Shown: piece by piece, positions 1 to 8,206 of the stretch
How the letters are laid out: each line of letters opens with the position of its first letter
How positions within the stretch are numbered: position 1 is the first letter of the stretch
NCBI RefSeq assembly: GCF_014643455.1
Contig: NZ_BMJM01000010.1
Coordinates: forward strand, 31,427 to 95,426
Length of the DNA: 64,000 nt
DNA from: Sandarakinorhabdus glacialis
Lineage (GTDB): Bacteria; Pseudomonadota; Alphaproteobacteria; Sphingomonadales; Sphingomonadaceae
Direction: 5' to 3'
Translations under genes and position numbers: made by a program
Notes under the pieces: model-generated
The model's input: only the letters and a program-made list of their open reading frames with translations
What the model was told of the DNA's origin: nothing
Database searches by the model: none

Positions 1-429
1 ATGACACGCGCTGATCGGATGGTGCGCATCGAGCTTGAAATGCGTCCGGTCGCCGGTCACCCAGTCGAGCACCACGAGTGGCGTCGCCCCGCGCAGGGGC
101 GTCTTCACGAACTGCAGGTCCCAGCGCAGGACGTAAACCTGCAATTCCGGATTGTCCGCCACCGCCTTGTCGATCAACGCCCCGACCTGGTTCGGTATCG
201 TCCCGTCGCCGGCATCATCGCGATCCAGCTCGATCCGCGTGTCGAAATCCCAGCCGACGATCATCACCGAATGCCGCGCCGTCAACAGCGCCGCGCGCAA
301 CTGCTTGAAATATTCGACCGCATCGATGATCACCCGCATCCGGTCGGCGCGCCCGATCCGCCAGCAGGTTTCCCCGGCCCTGAGGACAGGATGTGACGGC
401 GCTGGAATGGCTAGCATGGCACATTTCAT
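1..429 (-). CDS. Phospholipase D-like protein (N-terminal part only)
   Basis: The reading frame is open from an ATG at 429 to the left edge, giving 143 codons; the C-terminal part lies outside the window. The start has a GGGAG ribosome binding site six bases upstream, and a second in-frame ATG lies at 417. Residues about 31-70 (MRVIIDAVEYFKQLRAALL, then SVMIVGWDFDTRIEL) match the start of the phospholipase D/transphosphatidylase fold. The visible end, around LDAHHPISACH, is where such proteins run into the first catalytic HKD region, which is not visible here. These enzymes hydrolyse or transfer phosphodiester head groups. The exact substrate cannot be told from this fragment; cardiolipin synthase-like activity is one option. 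Confidence 0.72.
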   Translation of the reverse strand, partial: MKCAMLAIPAPSHPVLRAGETCWRIGRADRMRVIIDAVEYFKQLRAALLTARHSVMIVGWDFDTRIELDRDDAGDGTIPNQVGALIDKAVADNPELQVYVLRWDLQFVKTPLRGATPLVVLDWVTGDRTHFKLDAHHPISACH

Positions 430-579
430 AACGAACTCCCGCCGCCAGCGCCATCCAGACCTTAATTTGCGCCAAAAACCGTTACGCAATTGCAATGCAT
501 TGCATTTTCCTGCGCTTTTACCGCGGCATTACCGTATAGCTAGCAGGTGCGGTCGCGGGGGCGACCGGTGAATGATCGG

Positions 580-2004
580 ATGACGATGCTGAACGGACTG
601 AAGACGATATCCATGGGCGGCCGCGAGGTCTGGCCACTGGTCGAAGGCGGCAAGGGCGTTGCGGCGACCAACCACCAGTCGTCCGGTGCCTGGGCCATGT
701 CCGGCGGCGTCGGCACGATCTCGGCGGTCAACGCCGACAGCTACGACCCCACCGGCCGCATCATACCGCAAATCTACCGCGCCCTGACCCGCCGCGAGCG
801 CCACGAAGAACTCGTCGACTATGCCATCGAAGGCGCCGTCCAACAGATCGAGCGCGCCTATGAAATGGCCGCCCCCGAACTTTCGCGGGGCCTCGGCGCT
901 ATCAATATCAACGTGCTGTGGGAAATGGGCGGCGCCCAGCGTATCCTCGAAGGCGTCCTCGGCCGCACCAGGGGTCTGGTCAACGGCGTCACCTGCGGCG
1001 CCGGCATGCCGTACAAGCTGTCGGAAATCGCCGCTCATCACGGCGTTTATTATTACCCGATCATCAGCAGCGCGCGCGCTTTCCGCGCCCTGTGGAAACG
1101 CGCCTATTCCAAGGCGCCCGAATGGCTCGGCGCCGTCGTCTACGAAGATCCCTGGCTAGCCGGCGGCCATAACGGCCTGTCCAACGCCGAGGATCCGCGC
1201 GTGCCGCAGGACCCCTTCCCCCGCGTCCGCGACGTCCGCACCACGATGCGCGAATCGGGCATCCCCGACAGCGTGCCGATCATCATGGCCGGCGGCGTCT
1301 GGGCGCTCGGCGAATGGACCGACTGGATCGACAATCCCGAACTCGGGCAGATCGTCTTTCAGTTCGGCACCCGGCCGCTGCTGACCCAGGAAAGTCCGAT
1401 CCCCGAAGGCTGGAAACAGCGGCTGATGACGCTCAGCAAGGGCGACATCCTGCTCCACAATTTCTCGCCGACCGGCTTCTACAGCAGCGCCGTCCGCAAC
1501 CCGTTCCTGCGCAATCTCGAATCGCGCTCCGAGCGCCAGGTCGCCTTCTCGACCACCGCGACCGGCGACCACCAGTATCTTCTCGATGTCGGCGTCGGCC
1601 GCAAAAGCTATTATGTCACCCGCGACGACCTGCTCCGCGCCCGCGAATGGTTCGGCGCCGGCTTTACCGATGCGCTGAAGACCCCCGACAACACGCTGGT
1701 TTTCGTTACCGCGCCCGAAAAGACCATCATCCGCAAGGACCAGGCCGACTGCATGGGCTGCCTGTCGCAATGCGGTTTTTCGAGCTGGGCGGACAACGAC
1801 ACCAACACCACCGGGCGTCTCGCCGACCCGCGCAGCTTCTGCATCCAGAAGACGTTGCAGGACATCTCGCATGGCGGCGATACCGAGCAGAACCTGATGT
1901 TCGGCGGCCACAGCGCCTATCGCTTCGCCACCGATCCGTTTTATTCCAACGGCTTCGTGCCGACCGTCAAGCAGCTCTTCGACCGCATCCTGACCGGGGC
2001 GTAG
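580..2004 (+). CDS. Nitronate monooxygenase-family flavoprotein with C-terminal Cys cluster
   Basis: About 474 residues. The middle has the FMN-barrel features of NAD(P)H-dependent flavin oxidoreductases and nitronate monooxygenases: the AGGHNG motif with the candidate catalytic His197, and a glycine-rich phosphate-binding stretch around IIMAGGVWALGEW. The family is usually about 320-380 residues; this protein has a longer C-terminus carrying C391-x2-C394-x3-C398 and C421, which could bind an iron-sulfur cluster or zinc. The start is uncertain: ATG at 580 or 586 fits the conserved beginning (MLNGLKTI), while a GTG at 547 is also in frame. The gene stands alone, divergent from the phospholipase D-like gene. 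Substrate unknown; the name is by family only. Confidence 0.82.
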   Translation: MTMLNGLKTISMGGREVWPLVEGGKGVAATNHQSSGAWAMSGGVGTISAVNADSYDPTGRIIPQIYRALTRRERHEELVDYAIEGAVQQIERAYEMAAPELSRGLGAININVLWEMGGAQRILEGVLGRTRGLVNGVTCGAGMPYKLSEIAAHHGVYYYPIISSARAFRALWKRAYSKAPEWLGAVVYEDPWLAGGHNGLSNAEDPRVPQDPFPRVRDVRTTMRESGIPDSVPIIMAGGVWALGEWTDWIDNPELGQIVFQFGTRPLLTQESPIPEGWKQRLMTLSKGDILLHNFSPTGFYSSAVRNPFLRNLESRSERQVAFSTTATGDHQYLLDVGVGRKSYYVTRDDLLRAREWFGAGFTDALKTPDNTLVFVTAPEKTIIRKDQADCMGCLSQCGFSSWADNDTNTTGRLADPRSFCIQKTLQDISHGGDTEQNLMFGGHSAYRFATDPFYSNGFVPTVKQLFDRILTGA

Positions 2005-2025
2005 GGGGCGACTTCTCTTGCTTTC

Positions 2026-2052
2026 GTCATGCTGAACTCGTTTCAGCATCCA
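2026..2052. repeat. Short palindromic intergenic repeat (REP-like), copy 1
   Basis: The arms ATGCTGAA and TTTCAGCAT flank a four-base centre, forming a hairpin just after the flavoprotein gene. A second copy lies at 40478-40503. No open reading frame is supported here. Confidence 0.7.
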
Positions 2053-2118
2053 TTGCGGAGCGAGAGGCAATCGCGCCGGTAAAGCGAGCGTGCGGGGCAA
2101 AGGCAGCAATCAAGCAAG

Positions 2119-2237
2119 CAAGCAAGGACCGTGGGCAAAGCCCACGCCGTCGGACGGGTTCGGCGCGCTTCGCCTGCGCCGCCCCGCCGGCCGGCCTGGC
2201 GCGAGTCCGCGCATAGCTCCGCTATGCGTCGGCCGCG
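2119..2237. repeat. Hairpin-rich ~115-bp repeat, copy 1
   Basis: This stretch matches 14890-15012 over most of its length: a GGGCAAAGCCCA palindrome, then GTCGGACGGGTTCG, a GCGC-rich arm, GCGAGTCCG, and a terminal hairpin (GCATAGC/GCTATGC here, GTGCGCTG/GCTGCGC in the other copy). Both copies end at the stop codon of a leftward gene. Confidence 0.65.
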
Positions 2238-2238
2238 C

Positions 2239-3246
2239 TCAGGCCCACCCCTCCAAAACCTGATCCGGCGGCCGATGCCCATCCGCCCACACCCGGATGT
2301 TGGCGATCACCTTCTCGCCCATCGCCTGTCGCCCCTCGAACGTCGCGCTGCCCATGTGCGGCACCAGCACCACGCCCGGCAAATCGAGCAACCGCGGATC
2401 CACCGCCGGCTCGTTCTCGAACACATCGAGCCCGGCGCCGGCGATCTTGCCTGCTGCCAGCGCCTCGCACAGCGCATTCTCGTCGACGATCTCGCCGCGC
2501 GCCGTGTTGATGATATACGCCTGCCGCTGCATCAGCGCGAACTGCGCCGCCCCGATCATGTGATGCGTCTCCGGCGTATGCGGGCAATTTATCGTGATGA
2601 TGTCGACCCGCGCCAGCATGGCATCGAGGCTGTCCCACCACGTCGCCTCCAGTTCCGCTTCGATTTCGGCCGGCAACCGGTGGCGATTGTGATAGTGCAC
2701 CGTCAGCCCGAAACTCTGCGCCCGCGTCGCAACGGCGCGCCCGATCCGGCCCATGCCGATGATGCCCAGCCGTTTGCCGGTTATCCGGTGCCCCAGCATC
2801 CCCGTCGGCGACCAGCCGCGCCACTCGCCCGACCGCACCAGCTTCTCGCCCTCGGCCAACCGCCGCGGCACGCTCAGGATCAGCGCCATCACCATGTCGG
2901 CGGTGTCGTCGGTCAACACGCCGGGCGTATTGGTCACCACCACCTTCGCCGCGCGCGCCGCCGACAGGTCGATATGATCGACCCCGACGCCAAAATTCGC
3001 CAGCAGCTTCAACCGCCCGGTCTCCGCCGCCGCCGCCAGCACACCGGCATCGATCTCGTCGGTGACCGTCGGCACCAGCACGTCGCAGCGCCGCACCGCA
3101 TCGGCCATCTGGCCTTGCGAAAACGCCTCGTCGGTCAGGTTCAATTCGACATCGAACAGCTCGGCCATCCGCGTCTCGACCGCCTGCGGCAACCGCCGCG
3201 TCACGATGACCTTGGGGCGAGGACGAACGGTGGATGCGGCTGCCAT
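2239..3246 (-). CDS. D-isomer-specific 2-hydroxyacid dehydrogenase
   Basis: 335 residues, the normal length for the glyoxylate/hydroxypyruvate reductase group. It is expected to reduce a 2-keto acid to the D-2-hydroxy acid with NAD(P)H in the cytoplasm. The nucleotide-binding GxGxxG is at 164-169 (GMGRIG), and the catalytic set is visible as Arg250 (INTARGEIVDE), Glu279 (FENEP) and His297 (VPHMGSAT). The substrate, glyoxylate or hydroxypyruvate being most likely, is inferred from overall similarity only. The start is the ATG at 3246, which lies 40 bases from the divergent SH3 gene, so the two may share a control region. The 3' end abuts the hairpin-rich repeat at 2119-2237. Confidence 0.9.
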   Translation of the reverse strand: MAAASTVRPRPKVIVTRRLPQAVETRMAELFDVELNLTDEAFSQGQMADAVRRCDVLVPTVTDEIDAGVLAAAAETGRLKLLANFGVGVDHIDLSAARAAKVVVTNTPGVLTDDTADMVMALILSVPRRLAEGEKLVRSGEWRGWSPTGMLGHRITGKRLGIIGMGRIGRAVATRAQSFGLTVHYHNRHRLPAEIEAELEATWWDSLDAMLARVDIITINCPHTPETHHMIGAAQFALMQRQAYIINTARGEIVDENALCEALAAGKIAGAGLDVFENEPAVDPRLLDLPGVVLVPHMGSATFEGRQAMGEKVIANIRVWADGHRPPDQVLEGWA

Positions 3247-3286
3247 GCTGCAAAGGGTTGCCCCGCGCCGCCCGGTGCGTCAAGAC

Positions 3287-3826
3287 ATGGCCGTGCGCCA
3301 TTCCGTCCTGTCCCTGAAATCCACCGCAGCGATTCTTCTGATCGGGTTTGCCTGCGCGCTTCCGGCTGCCGCCGAGGAACGCGCCGACGGCACCACCGAC
3401 CTCCCCGTGCCGCGCTTCGTCTCGTTGAAATCGAACAGTGCGATGATGCGCACCGGCCCTGACGACCGCCGCTTCCCGATCGCCTGGGAATACAAACGCC
3501 GCGGCCTACCGCTGGAGATCGTCCGCGAATACGGCATCTGGCGCCAGGTCCGCGATCCCGAGGGCACCATCGGCTGGATGAACAAGTCGCTGCTGACGGG
3601 GGAACGCACCGGCTTCATCACCCCGGCCGCCGACAGCGGCCCGCGCACCCTCTACACCGCCCCTGACCTGCAATCCCGCGTCGCCTGGCGCATCGAACCC
3701 GGCGCCGTCGTCACCATCACCCTTTGCGAGAACGTCTGGTGCCGCGTCTCCAACGGCGGCCGCTCGGGCTATATCCTGCGCAACCACCTCTGGGGCACCT
3801 ACCCCAACGAAGCCATCAACGGCTAA
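3287..3826 (+). CDS. Secreted SH3-domain protein
   Basis: 179 residues. The ATG at 3287 gives a clear signal peptide (LKSTAAILLIGFACALPAAAEE, cleavage near residue 29). The mature part holds two bacterial SH3-like units: residues about 45-100 (RTGPDDRRFPIAWEYKRRGLPLEIVREYGIWRQVRD, then WMNKSLL) and about 115-170 (LYTAPDLQSRVAWRIEPG, then VWCRVSNGGRSGYI). Such proteins are periplasmic and often bind cell wall or partner proteins; no enzyme motif is present. An earlier ATG at 3245 would spoil the signal peptide. It is divergent from the 2-hydroxyacid dehydrogenase. Confidence 0.85.
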   Translation: MAVRHSVLSLKSTAAILLIGFACALPAAAEERADGTTDLPVPRFVSLKSNSAMMRTGPDDRRFPIAWEYKRRGLPLEIVREYGIWRQVRDPEGTIGWMNKSLLTGERTGFITPAADSGPRTLYTAPDLQSRVAWRIEPGAVVTITLCENVWCRVSNGGRSGYILRNHLWGTYPNEAING

Positions 3827-3829
3827 ATC

Positions 3830-3900
3830 CCTCTACCCTCTCCCCCTGAGGGAGAGGGCGACTCGCCCACTTCGGCGAGCGGGGAGAGAAGTATCTTCCT
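3830..3900. repeat. GC-rich palindromic intergenic repeat, family B
   Basis: Contains CCCTCTCCCCCTGAGGGAGAGGG followed, after GCGACTCGCC, by a second hairpin. Related copies lie at 11340, 17415, 20797, 29184, 32240, 37331, 60080 and 61065. It lies between convergent genes and may also act as a terminator. Confidence 0.7.
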
Positions 3901-3906
3901 GCCCCC

Positions 3907-4326
3907 CTACTCCCGCCGCAACTTCACCACCCGGCCATCTTTACCCCGCAAGAACACCGCCCCCGTCGCATCCATCTCCACCACCCGCGCCCCCTCGAGC
4001 GCCGCGATGAACTTTCCCTCCATGTCCCGCAAGGCCGGCCCACAAATCCGCTCCTGCCCGACCACCATCGGCCCCAGTCGCAGCTTCGCCCCCTGCTTCA
4101 TCGCCCCGCGATACCGGTTGCACCCCGCCAGCCCCGAAAACGTGCCGCCCGCCGCGTCGAAAATCGCATCGAGCCGGGCGTAATCCATCACCCCACCGCC
4201 ATCGATGTCCTCCGCCACCCACGGCCCGCCATCGAGCGCAACGACATACGGCGACGCCAATCCCGGCGGCGCCATCGACGCACAGGCCGCCGCCAGCCCG
4301 GCGCAGGCCGCCGCCCAGATGCGCAA
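3907..4326 (-). CDS. META-domain (HslJ-like) secreted protein
   Basis: 139 residues. The body (GGPWVAEDIDGGGVMDY, then TFSGLAGCNRYRG, with a conserved C-terminal Cys region ERICGP) is the META/HslJ fold: short beta-rich proteins of the envelope with no known catalytic function. The frame opens with TTG at 4326, immediately after the TAG stop of the upstream META gene (4327-4329), so translation is probably coupled by re-initiation; a purine-rich GAGAAGAAG precedes it. The first 20 residues are hydrophobic (WAAACAGLAAACASM) and act as an export signal, perhaps a poor lipobox. It looks like a tandem duplicate of its neighbour. Confidence 0.78.
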   Translation of the reverse strand: MRIWAAACAGLAAACASMAPPGLASPYVVALDGGPWVAEDIDGGGVMDYARLDAIFDAAGGTFSGLAGCNRYRGAMKQGAKLRLGPMVVGQERICGPALRDMEGKFIAALEGARVVEMDATGAVFLRGKDGRVVKLRRE

Positions 4327-4767
4327 CTACTTCTTCTCGCGCCGGATCGACACCACGCCGCCATCGGGCGCCGTCAGCGTCGCCGTCCCATCGGCCGCAA
4401 ACACCACCGCCGTCGCCGCATCGAGCCCGCTCATCACCGGGCCCTCGACCTTCATCTTCTTGTCCTCGCACATCATCCTGGTGCCCGCGAGCGGCCCGAG
4501 GTCGATGACAGTGCCATTCTGCTTCCAGCCGCCGCGAAAACGATTGCAGCCGCCGGTACCGTACACGGCGCTGGTATTCTGGTCGCCCGGCTCGAAGGTA
4601 ATGTCAGCGCGCACCGAAGGATCGACCGCCGCGCCATTCACCGACGTGATCAACCACGGCCCACCCTCGAGCGAGCCGCCCAAAGCCTGGCCCGCGACTT
4701 TCGCCGCTTCACCCGTCGCGGTGCACCCCGCCAGCAGGAACACGCCAGCGATCAATACAGTCTTCAT
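4327..4767 (-). CDS. META-domain lipoprotein
   Basis: 146 residues. The lipobox FLLAGC places the lipidated Cys at residue 15, so the protein should be anchored in a membrane after Lgt/LspA processing. Residues about 35-140 form a META/HslJ domain (GGPWLITSVNG, GTGGCNRFRGGW, MMCEDKKMKVEGP). Members are linked to heat or antibiotic tolerance in other bacteria, but no specific role can be read here. The gene is first in a two-gene unit with the META paralogue at 3907-4326, with zero bases between stop and start. Confidence 0.85.
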   Translation of the reverse strand: MKTVLIAGVFLLAGCTATGEAAKVAGQALGGSLEGGPWLITSVNGAAVDPSVRADITFEPGDQNTSAVYGTGGCNRFRGGWKQNGTVIDLGPLAGTRMMCEDKKMKVEGPVMSGLDAATAVVFAADGTATLTAPDGGVVSIRREKK

Positions 4768-4786
4768 GGCCGATTACCCTTCGCGG

Positions 4787-5383
4787 TTACCGGCGTACGC
4801 AAAGCACGTCCGCGAGATAATATAAACCTCGTTCCGCCTGCAGGGCAAAATGTTCGGCGCTCCGATACCCCGCGCGCTTGCACAGGTCGGTCGCCGTTTC
4901 CGCCGCACATTTCATGTCCGGATCGCCGTTGACGCACGCCAGCGCGCGCTCGGCACCATAATGCGGCGCCGGAAAGAACTTCGCCGACATGCCCCCCATC
5001 GATGGCCCGTCGGGCGCCACGTTCGGCGCCGGCCGGCCCGCCCCGCTGCCGTCCGCCAACAGCCGCAACGACCGGATGTTGAACGCCATGCCGAGCCCCG
5101 CATCGACGGGATAGTCACGGTTGATTTCCATGCAGCGCCCGCCGAACCGCACTTCCGAACAGACCAGCCAGCGCCCCACCGCCTTGACGCTGCGCGGCGC
5201 ATACCCCAGCCGGATATCGCCCTCGTCCGCCGTGAACACCTTCGCGTCGCCCCGATAGAAGCGATCGCCGAAGATCGACAATTGCGGCGTCGCGGTCGGC
5301 CCCACAGGCGGGGGCGCCGCGCCGGGCCCGGCGACCACGACCGCCGCCAGCAACCAACACCGCATCGTCATCGCCGCGATCAT
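4787..5383 (-). CDS. Secreted beta/gamma-crystallin-like protein
   Basis: 198 residues. After a signal peptide (MRCWLLAAVVVAGPGA) residues about 33-105 carry two Greek-key-like motifs: LSIFGDRFYRGDAKVFTAD with APRSVKAVG, then WLVCSEVRFGGRCMEI with IRSLRLL. This is the beta/gamma-crystallin pattern (aromatic, then glycine, then Ser). Some bacterial members bind calcium, but the typical N/D-x-S-S sites are not obvious here. The C-terminal third has four Cys and no recognised domain. The start may be 5383 or the ATG at 5368. It sits four bases after the mscL stop, so it is probably cotranscribed with mscL. Function unknown. Confidence 0.72.
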   Translation of the reverse strand: MIAAMTMRCWLLAAVVVAGPGAAPPPVGPTATPQLSIFGDRFYRGDAKVFTADEGDIRLGYAPRSVKAVGRWLVCSEVRFGGRCMEINRDYPVDAGLGMAFNIRSLRLLADGSGAGRPAPNVAPDGPSMGGMSAKFFPAPHYGAERALACVNGDPDMKCAAETATDLCKRAGYRSAEHFALQAERGLYYLADVLCVRR

Positions 5384-5387
5384 GCAA

Positions 5388-5819
5388 TCAGGGCTTGCGT
5401 GATTTCAGCTCGTCGCGGATCTCGGCCAGCAGGACCTCGCTCGGCGTCGGTCCCGGCGGCACGACAGCCGCCGGCCTCATCGCCTTGTTGGCTGCCTTGA
5501 CGAGCAGGAACACCGCGAACCCGACGATCAGGAAATTGATCACTGCGGTCACGAACGCACCGAACCCGAACAACGGCACGCCTGCCGCCTTCAACGCCGC
5601 ATAATCATTCGGTGACCCCCTATAGGTCGCAGGGATATTTCCCAACACGAAGAAATTGCTGCTCAGGTCGATGCCGCCGGTCAACAGCCCGATCACCGGC
5701 ATCAACAGGTCCTGCGTGAACGACGTCACGATCGCCCCGAACGCCGTGCCGATGACCACCGCCACCGCCAGATCGAGCACGTTGCCCCGCGCGAGGAACG
5801 TCCTGAACTCCTGAAACAT
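5388..5819 (-). CDS. mscL: Large-conductance mechanosensitive channel
   Basis: 143 residues. The N-terminal helix and first membrane segment (FRTFLARGNVLDLAVAVVIG, then GAIVTSFTQDLLMPVIG) and the second membrane segment (FGAFVTAVINFLIVGFAVFLLVKAANK) are the classic MscL pattern, including the glycine-rich pore helix. It forms a homopentameric channel in the inner membrane that opens under turgor stress. The ATG at 5819 is preceded by AGGGA at a good distance; the codon before it is TTG. It is divergent from lemA, with about 140 bases between them. The crystallin-like gene follows directly. Confidence 0.96.
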   Translation of the reverse strand: MFQEFRTFLARGNVLDLAVAVVIGTAFGAIVTSFTQDLLMPVIGLLTGGIDLSSNFFVLGNIPATYRGSPNDYAALKAAGVPLFGFGAFVTAVINFLIVGFAVFLLVKAANKAMRPAAVVPPGPTPSEVLLAEIRDELKSRKP

Positions 5820-5960
5820 CAATAAATCCCTGTTGCAACGCGGCCAGCCGCACTATCTATGCGCTGGCATGGGTACACACTTGTGCCACGGCGCGCGCCG
5901 ACACGGAACGCAAAATCCGCAACAATCGCGCGCCATGATGGTTTTGAAGGGGACTGACAC

Positions 5961-6560
5961 ATGGCCATTCTCGCCCACCGCGCCGTAAACCTGGTTCTCG
6001 TCGCCGGCATGGCGCTCGGCCTGTCGGCCTGCGGGATGAACTCCATCCCGACCAAGGAAGAAAACGTCAAGGCCAAGTGGGGCGACGTCGAGAACCAGTA
6101 TCAGCGCCGCTCCGACCTGATCCCCAACCTCGTCGCCAGCGTCAAGGGCGCCGCCGCCCAGGAACGCAATGTCCTGCGCGAAGTCACCGAGGCGCGTGCC
6201 GGCGCCAACCGCATTACCCTGACCACCGAGCAGCTGCGCGATCCTGCCGCCGTCGATGCCTATGCCGCCGCCCAAAGCCGCGTCGGCGCCGCCCTCGTGC
6301 CGCTGCGCCAGCTGCAGGAAGCCTATCCCGACCTCAAGACCAACGAGAATTTCCTGCAGCTCCAGTCGCAGCTCGAAGGCACCGAGAACCGCATCACCGT
6401 CTCCCGCCGCGACTATAACGAGGCGGTCCAGGGCTATAACACCGAAATCCGTACCTTCCCGTCGATCGTCGCCGCCAAGGTCATCTATGGCTCGAAGCCG
6501 ATCGCACCGTTCAAGGCAACGACCGTCAACGCCGAAACCGCGCCCGCCGTCGCCTTCTGA
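5961..6560 (+). CDS. LemA family lipoprotein
   Basis: 199 residues. A lipobox (LGLSAC, Cys24) follows a short hydrophobic signal. The rest is the LemA helical domain: VKAKWGDVENQYQRRSDLIPNL, LREVTEARAG, then the YNTEIRTFPS region. LemA proteins are envelope proteins of uncertain function that occur next to TPM-domain proteins. The ATG has AAGGGG upstream. The next gene begins five bases after the stop, forming a lemA-TPM-TPM operon. Start and family are clear; the role is not. Confidence 0.92.
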   Translation: MAILAHRAVNLVLVAGMALGLSACGMNSIPTKEENVKAKWGDVENQYQRRSDLIPNLVASVKGAAAQERNVLREVTEARAGANRITLTTEQLRDPAAVDAYAAAQSRVGAALVPLRQLQEAYPDLKTNENFLQLQSQLEGTENRITVSRRDYNEAVQGYNTEIRTFPSIVAAKVIYGSKPIAPFKATTVNAETAPAVAF

Positions 6561-6565
6561 TCTCC

Positions 6566-7399
6566 ATGGATTCGGACCATAACAACCGGGTTGCCGACAA
6601 GCTCGGCCGGATCGCGCTGATCCTGTCGATCATCGTCGCGGTGTTCATGATGGCGTCGACCGCCTTCGCCGCGCCGGCGTTCCCCAAGCTCGAAGGCCGC
6701 GTCACCGACACGGCCAACCTCCTGCCCGCCGCAACAAAAGCCAGCCTCGACACCCGCCTCGCCGCGCTCGAAACGACCACGGGTATCCAGTTGTTCGTCG
6801 CCACCGTGCCCAGCCTCCAGGGCTATGAAATCGACGAATATGGCTACCAGCTCGGCCGCAGCTGGGGCGTCGGCCAAAAGGGCAAGAACAACGGCGCCAT
6901 CCTCCTCGTCGCGCCCACCGAGCGCAAGATCCGCATCGAGGTCGGCTATGGCCTCGAAGGCGTGCTCACCGATGCGGTAACCTCGCAGATCATCCGCCGC
7001 GACATTCGCCCGGCTTTCAAGGCCGGCGACCTCGCGGGCGGCATCGTCGCCGGCACCGATTCCATCGCCAAGCTGCTCGAACTTCCCGCCGACCAGCAAG
7101 CCGCCGCCGCGCTCCAGGCCAGCCAGGCCCAGCAGACCGCACAGCAACCCGCCAGTGGCGGCGTCGGCCTCAGCGCCATCGTCTGGATCATCATCATCGT
7201 CTTCTGGCTGGCCATCGCCATGCGGCGCGGCAAGCGCGGCCGCGGCCTCGGCTCCGCAGTGATCTGGGGCCCTGGCCTCGGCGGCTGGGGGGGCGGCGGT
7301 GGCGGTTGGAGCGGCGGCGGTGGCTTCGGTGGTGGCGGCGGCTTTGGCGGCGGTGGCGGCGGCAGCTTCGGCGGCGGCGGATCGTCGGGCAGCTGGTAA
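6566..7399 (+). CDS. TPM-domain protein (YgcG-like), glycine-rich tail
   Basis: 277 residues. A signal or anchor helix (IALILSIIVAVFMMASTAFAA) is followed by a TPM domain at about 45-175 (VTDTANLLPAATKASLD, GIQLFVATVPSLQGY, NNGAILLVAPTERKIRIEVGYGLEG). A second membrane segment at about 195-212 (LSAIVWIIIIVFWLAIAM) leads to a run of Gly with Ser, Phe and Trp up to the C-terminus. The TPM domain thus faces the periplasm and the Gly-rich tail the cytoplasm. Homologues have been linked to photosystem II repair or phosphatase activity elsewhere; here the role is unknown. It lies between lemA and a second TPM gene. Confidence 0.9.
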   Translation: MDSDHNNRVADKLGRIALILSIIVAVFMMASTAFAAPAFPKLEGRVTDTANLLPAATKASLDTRLAALETTTGIQLFVATVPSLQGYEIDEYGYQLGRSWGVGQKGKNNGAILLVAPTERKIRIEVGYGLEGVLTDAVTSQIIRRDIRPAFKAGDLAGGIVAGTDSIAKLLELPADQQAAAALQASQAQQTAQQPASGGVGLSAIVWIIIIVFWLAIAMRRGKRGRGLGSAVIWGPGLGGWGGGGGGWSGGGGFGGGGGFGGGGGGSFGGGGSSGSW

Positions 7400-8067
7400 T
7401 GCTTTTCAACGCAACAGACCGCGCCAAGGTCAGCGCCGCGATCAGTGCTGCCGAGGCCATGACCTCCGGCGAGATCGTCGTCATCGTGTCGACCGCCGAT
7501 CACCATTATCCGGCGACCGCGCTCACCGCTGCTGCTGTCGCCGCGCTCACTTTGCCCGTCCTCGCCGTCTATCTCGGCTGGTCACCCGCGACGCTGTTCC
7601 TCGACTGGGACGCCGTCGACCCCGCCACTACCACCCTGCGCAACATCGAGATCTTCGTCGCTGCACAAACGCTGCTGTTCGCCGCCGTCCTCGCGCTGCT
7701 CTACTACACCGGCCTCGGTCGCCGCCTGACCCCGCACGGCCTGCGCCGCGACCGCGTCCACCGCGCCGCGCTGACGCAGTTCAAGGCGCGCGGTCTCGAG
7801 GCCACCGCCGGCCGCACCGGCGTGCTCATTTACGTCGACGAACCCGAACACATCGCCGAAGTCATCGCCGACACCGCCATCTACGCCAAGGTCCCCCCCG
7901 AGCACTGGGCCGCCACCGTCGCGGCCCTCATCACCGGCATCAAGGCCGGCGACCCCGCCCAGGGCATGGTCGCCGCCATCAACCTCGCCGGCGACGTCCT
8001 CGCCGCCCACTTCCCGCCGGTGTCGAACGACATCAACGAACTCCCCGACCACCTCATCGAAATCTGA
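7399..8067 (+). CDS. TPM-domain membrane protein
   Basis: 222 residues. The ATG at 7399 overlaps the preceding TAA stop (TAATG), showing translational coupling with the first TPM gene. Residues about 10-30 and 120-215 match the split TPM domain (SAAISAAEAMTSGEIVVIVST, GRTGVLIYVDEPEHIAEVIAD), with two membrane hairpin segments between them (TALTAAAVAALTLPVLAVYL; FVAAQTLLFAAVLALLYY). It is the usual third member of lemA-TPM-TPM operons. Biochemical function is not established. Confidence 0.88.
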   Translation: MLFNATDRAKVSAAISAAEAMTSGEIVVIVSTADHHYPATALTAAAVAALTLPVLAVYLGWSPATLFLDWDAVDPATTTLRNIEIFVAAQTLLFAAVLALLYYTGLGRRLTPHGLRRDRVHRAALTQFKARGLEATAGRTGVLIYVDEPEHIAEVIADTAIYAKVPPEHWAATVAALITGIKAGDPAQGMVAAINLAGDVLAAHFPPVSNDINELPDHLIEI

Positions 8068-8090
8068 CATCACGCGACCTAAATTCGGCC

Positions 8091-8121
8091 GTCACCCCGG
8101 CGAAGGCCGGGGCCCATCTCC
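8091..8121 (+). repeat. 31-bp palindromic repeat, family A
   Basis: GTCACCCCGGCGAAGG followed by CCGGGGCCCATCTCC. Near-identical copies are at 12795 and 38765, and an inverted one at 59629; diverged copies are at 14753 and 14821. It lies between convergent genes. Confidence 0.85.
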
Positions 8122-8206
8122 CAATCACCGGAATCGCACCCAAACCGGAGTGCCAAGCAACTCCCGAACGAAACAAATCCCACTCTCCGCCGAAGCAGCC
8201 GCCGCC

